Shown here in pieces: positions 6,011 through 6,686 of a stretch of DNA of 6,686 nucleotides. How positions within the stretch are numbered: position 1 is the first letter of the stretch; each line of letters begins with the position of its first letter. This stretch comes from Betaproteobacteria bacterium (GTDB lineage: Bacteria > Pseudomonadota > Gammaproteobacteria > Burkholderiales > Thiobacillaceae), in NCBI GenBank assembly GCA_016873905.1, contig VGVU01000069.1:1-6686 (forward strand), given 5' to 3'. The notes beneath the pieces were generated by a model. It searched no databases, had not been told where the DNA came from, and saw nothing but the letters and a program-made list of their open reading frames with translations. A program made the position numbers and the translations under genes.

Positions 6011-6686
6011 GCGAGCGTGAGCGCGTCCGCCGCCCGGGCGAGAATGTCGCGCCGACATTGCGCATACACCGTTCTGGCCTCACCAAGTAACGCTTCCGGC
6101 AGCGTGATGTGCGGATAGGTCACCGGTGTCCTGTCGATCCTGCCGCTGTGAATATGCACGGAGGAATCGCCTTTGCGTGGTTTTCCGGTCTGGCTGAAGA
6201 TTTGATAGTGTTCGCTCAGGGGCGAGTCCAGCTCCAACCAGGCCGCCAATTTGGGCAGCAGCGTTTCCGGCGTGCGCTGAAAGAGCTCGGCATCGAAGTA
6301 GGCATAGGGCAGGCGGGTCGTGCGACAAAAGTGGGCGAGCGACTGGATCCGCTGCAGGTAGTAGTCCGCAGCCCCGCTGGGTGAGGCGTAGGGATCCTCG
6401 CCCGTTTTTTGCGCAAACAGATCGACGATGCTTTTGATCGTCTGTTCCGGCTCGAGCAGCGAGATCAGGATCTTTGGGTTTGCCAGGCCGAGCCGTTCCG
6501 GCATGAGCGCGTAGTCGTTGTGGAGGAGCTTGTCGAACAGATAACGGCTGTTTGGCTTTAGCGCATCGTTTTCTTGAAAGAGCGCCAGCTGCCGGTCCAG
6601 CGCAGCGGCGTCCGCATAGCTGATGTGCATCTCGTAATAACCATTGATCTGCGGGTGCGAGCCGAGAATATGTCCAGCCAGGCTGG
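6007..6686 (-). CDS. Sulfotransferase family protein (5' end outside window)
   Basis: The frame reads from the right edge without a stop: SLAGHILGSHPQINGYYEMH precedes the ATG at 6630, so that ATG is internal and the true start lies beyond the window. 225 residues are visible. The leading part matches the segment after the PAPS 5'-phosphosulfate loop of bacterial sulfotransferases (LxxxLxSHPQI); the loop itself is off-window. YLFDKLLHNDYAL and PKILISLLEPEQTIKSIVDLF (within about 47-82 of the visible part) match the 'K.LHN' and 3'-phosphate-binding region, and YAYFDAELFQRTPETLLPKL the late 'YE.L...P...L' helix. These enzymes move sulfate from PAPS to a hydroxyl or amine of a carbohydrate, lipid or small molecule. 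The usual LLRDP reads LLEP here, so the common Arg is missing. It converges on the glycosyltransferase-like gene with a 4-bp overlap. Family call good, substrate unknown. Confidence 0.8.
   Translation of the reverse strand, partial: SLAGHILGSHPQINGYYEMHISYADAAALDRQLALFQENDALKPNSRYLFDKLLHNDYALMPERLGLANPKILISLLEPEQTIKSIVDLFAQKTGEDPYASPSGAADYYLQRIQSLAHFCRTTRLPYAYFDAELFQRTPETLLPKLAAWLELDSPLSEHYQIFSQTGKPRKGDSSVHIHSGRIDRTPVTYPHITLPEALLGEARTVYAQCRRDILARAADALTLA

Noticed and set aside
6007..6630. Sulfotransferase-like gene as a complete 207-residue protein starting at 6630
   Set aside because: The frame stays open to the window edge and the extra residues (SLAGHILGSHPQ...) match the conserved family start, so the gene is partial.

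Overview
The window is dense, high-GC bacterial chromosome, with genes packed end to end on both strands. It looks like a proteobacterium: the gene families, the G/C-rich third positions and the short gaps all fit. I cannot name a genus. I see no rRNA, tRNA, CRISPR array, insertion sequence or phage gene.

Layout, left to right. (1) The 3' end of a histidine-phosphatase gene (3-302, +) overlaps by ATGA a gpmA-like phosphoglycerate mutase gene (299-1000, +), so two members of one phosphatase superfamily lie in tandem and are probably translationally coupled. (2) After a gap of about 200 bp comes a low-molecular-weight protein-tyrosine phosphatase (1198-1683, +). (3) Its 3' end overlaps by 17 bp the 3' end of a convergent FmdE-domain gene (1667-2290, -). 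(4) A divergent intergenic region (about 2291-2468) carries a short tandem repeat array (2361-2419) just upstream of a candidate -10 box. (5) From there a two-gene + strand unit starts: a thiamine-diphosphate (ThDP) enzyme of the acetolactate-synthase superfamily (2469-4136) and a 612-residue glycosyltransferase-like protein (4172-6010). The 35-bp gap between them holds an 8-codon minicistron. (6) A convergent sulfotransferase-like gene (6007-6686, -) shares a TTAA stop with the glycosyltransferase gene and runs off the right edge of the window.

How they may work together: the left part is central metabolism (glycolytic mutase) plus phosphatases. The right part combines a ThDP C-C bond enzyme, a GT-A-like glycosyltransferase and a sulfotransferase, which would fit making or decorating a glycan or small glycoconjugate. 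The protein-tyrosine phosphatase could belong to the same theme, since relatives control exopolysaccharide export, but that link is inference. The ThDP enzyme lacks some signatures of true acetolactate synthase and has no small subunit next to it, so its substrate is open.

No stretch longer than 300 bases lacks a gene. The most interesting parts are the ThDP/glycosyltransferase/sulfotransferase neighbourhood, the repeat array at the divergent promoter, the minicistron between the two large genes, and the unusual GpmA.
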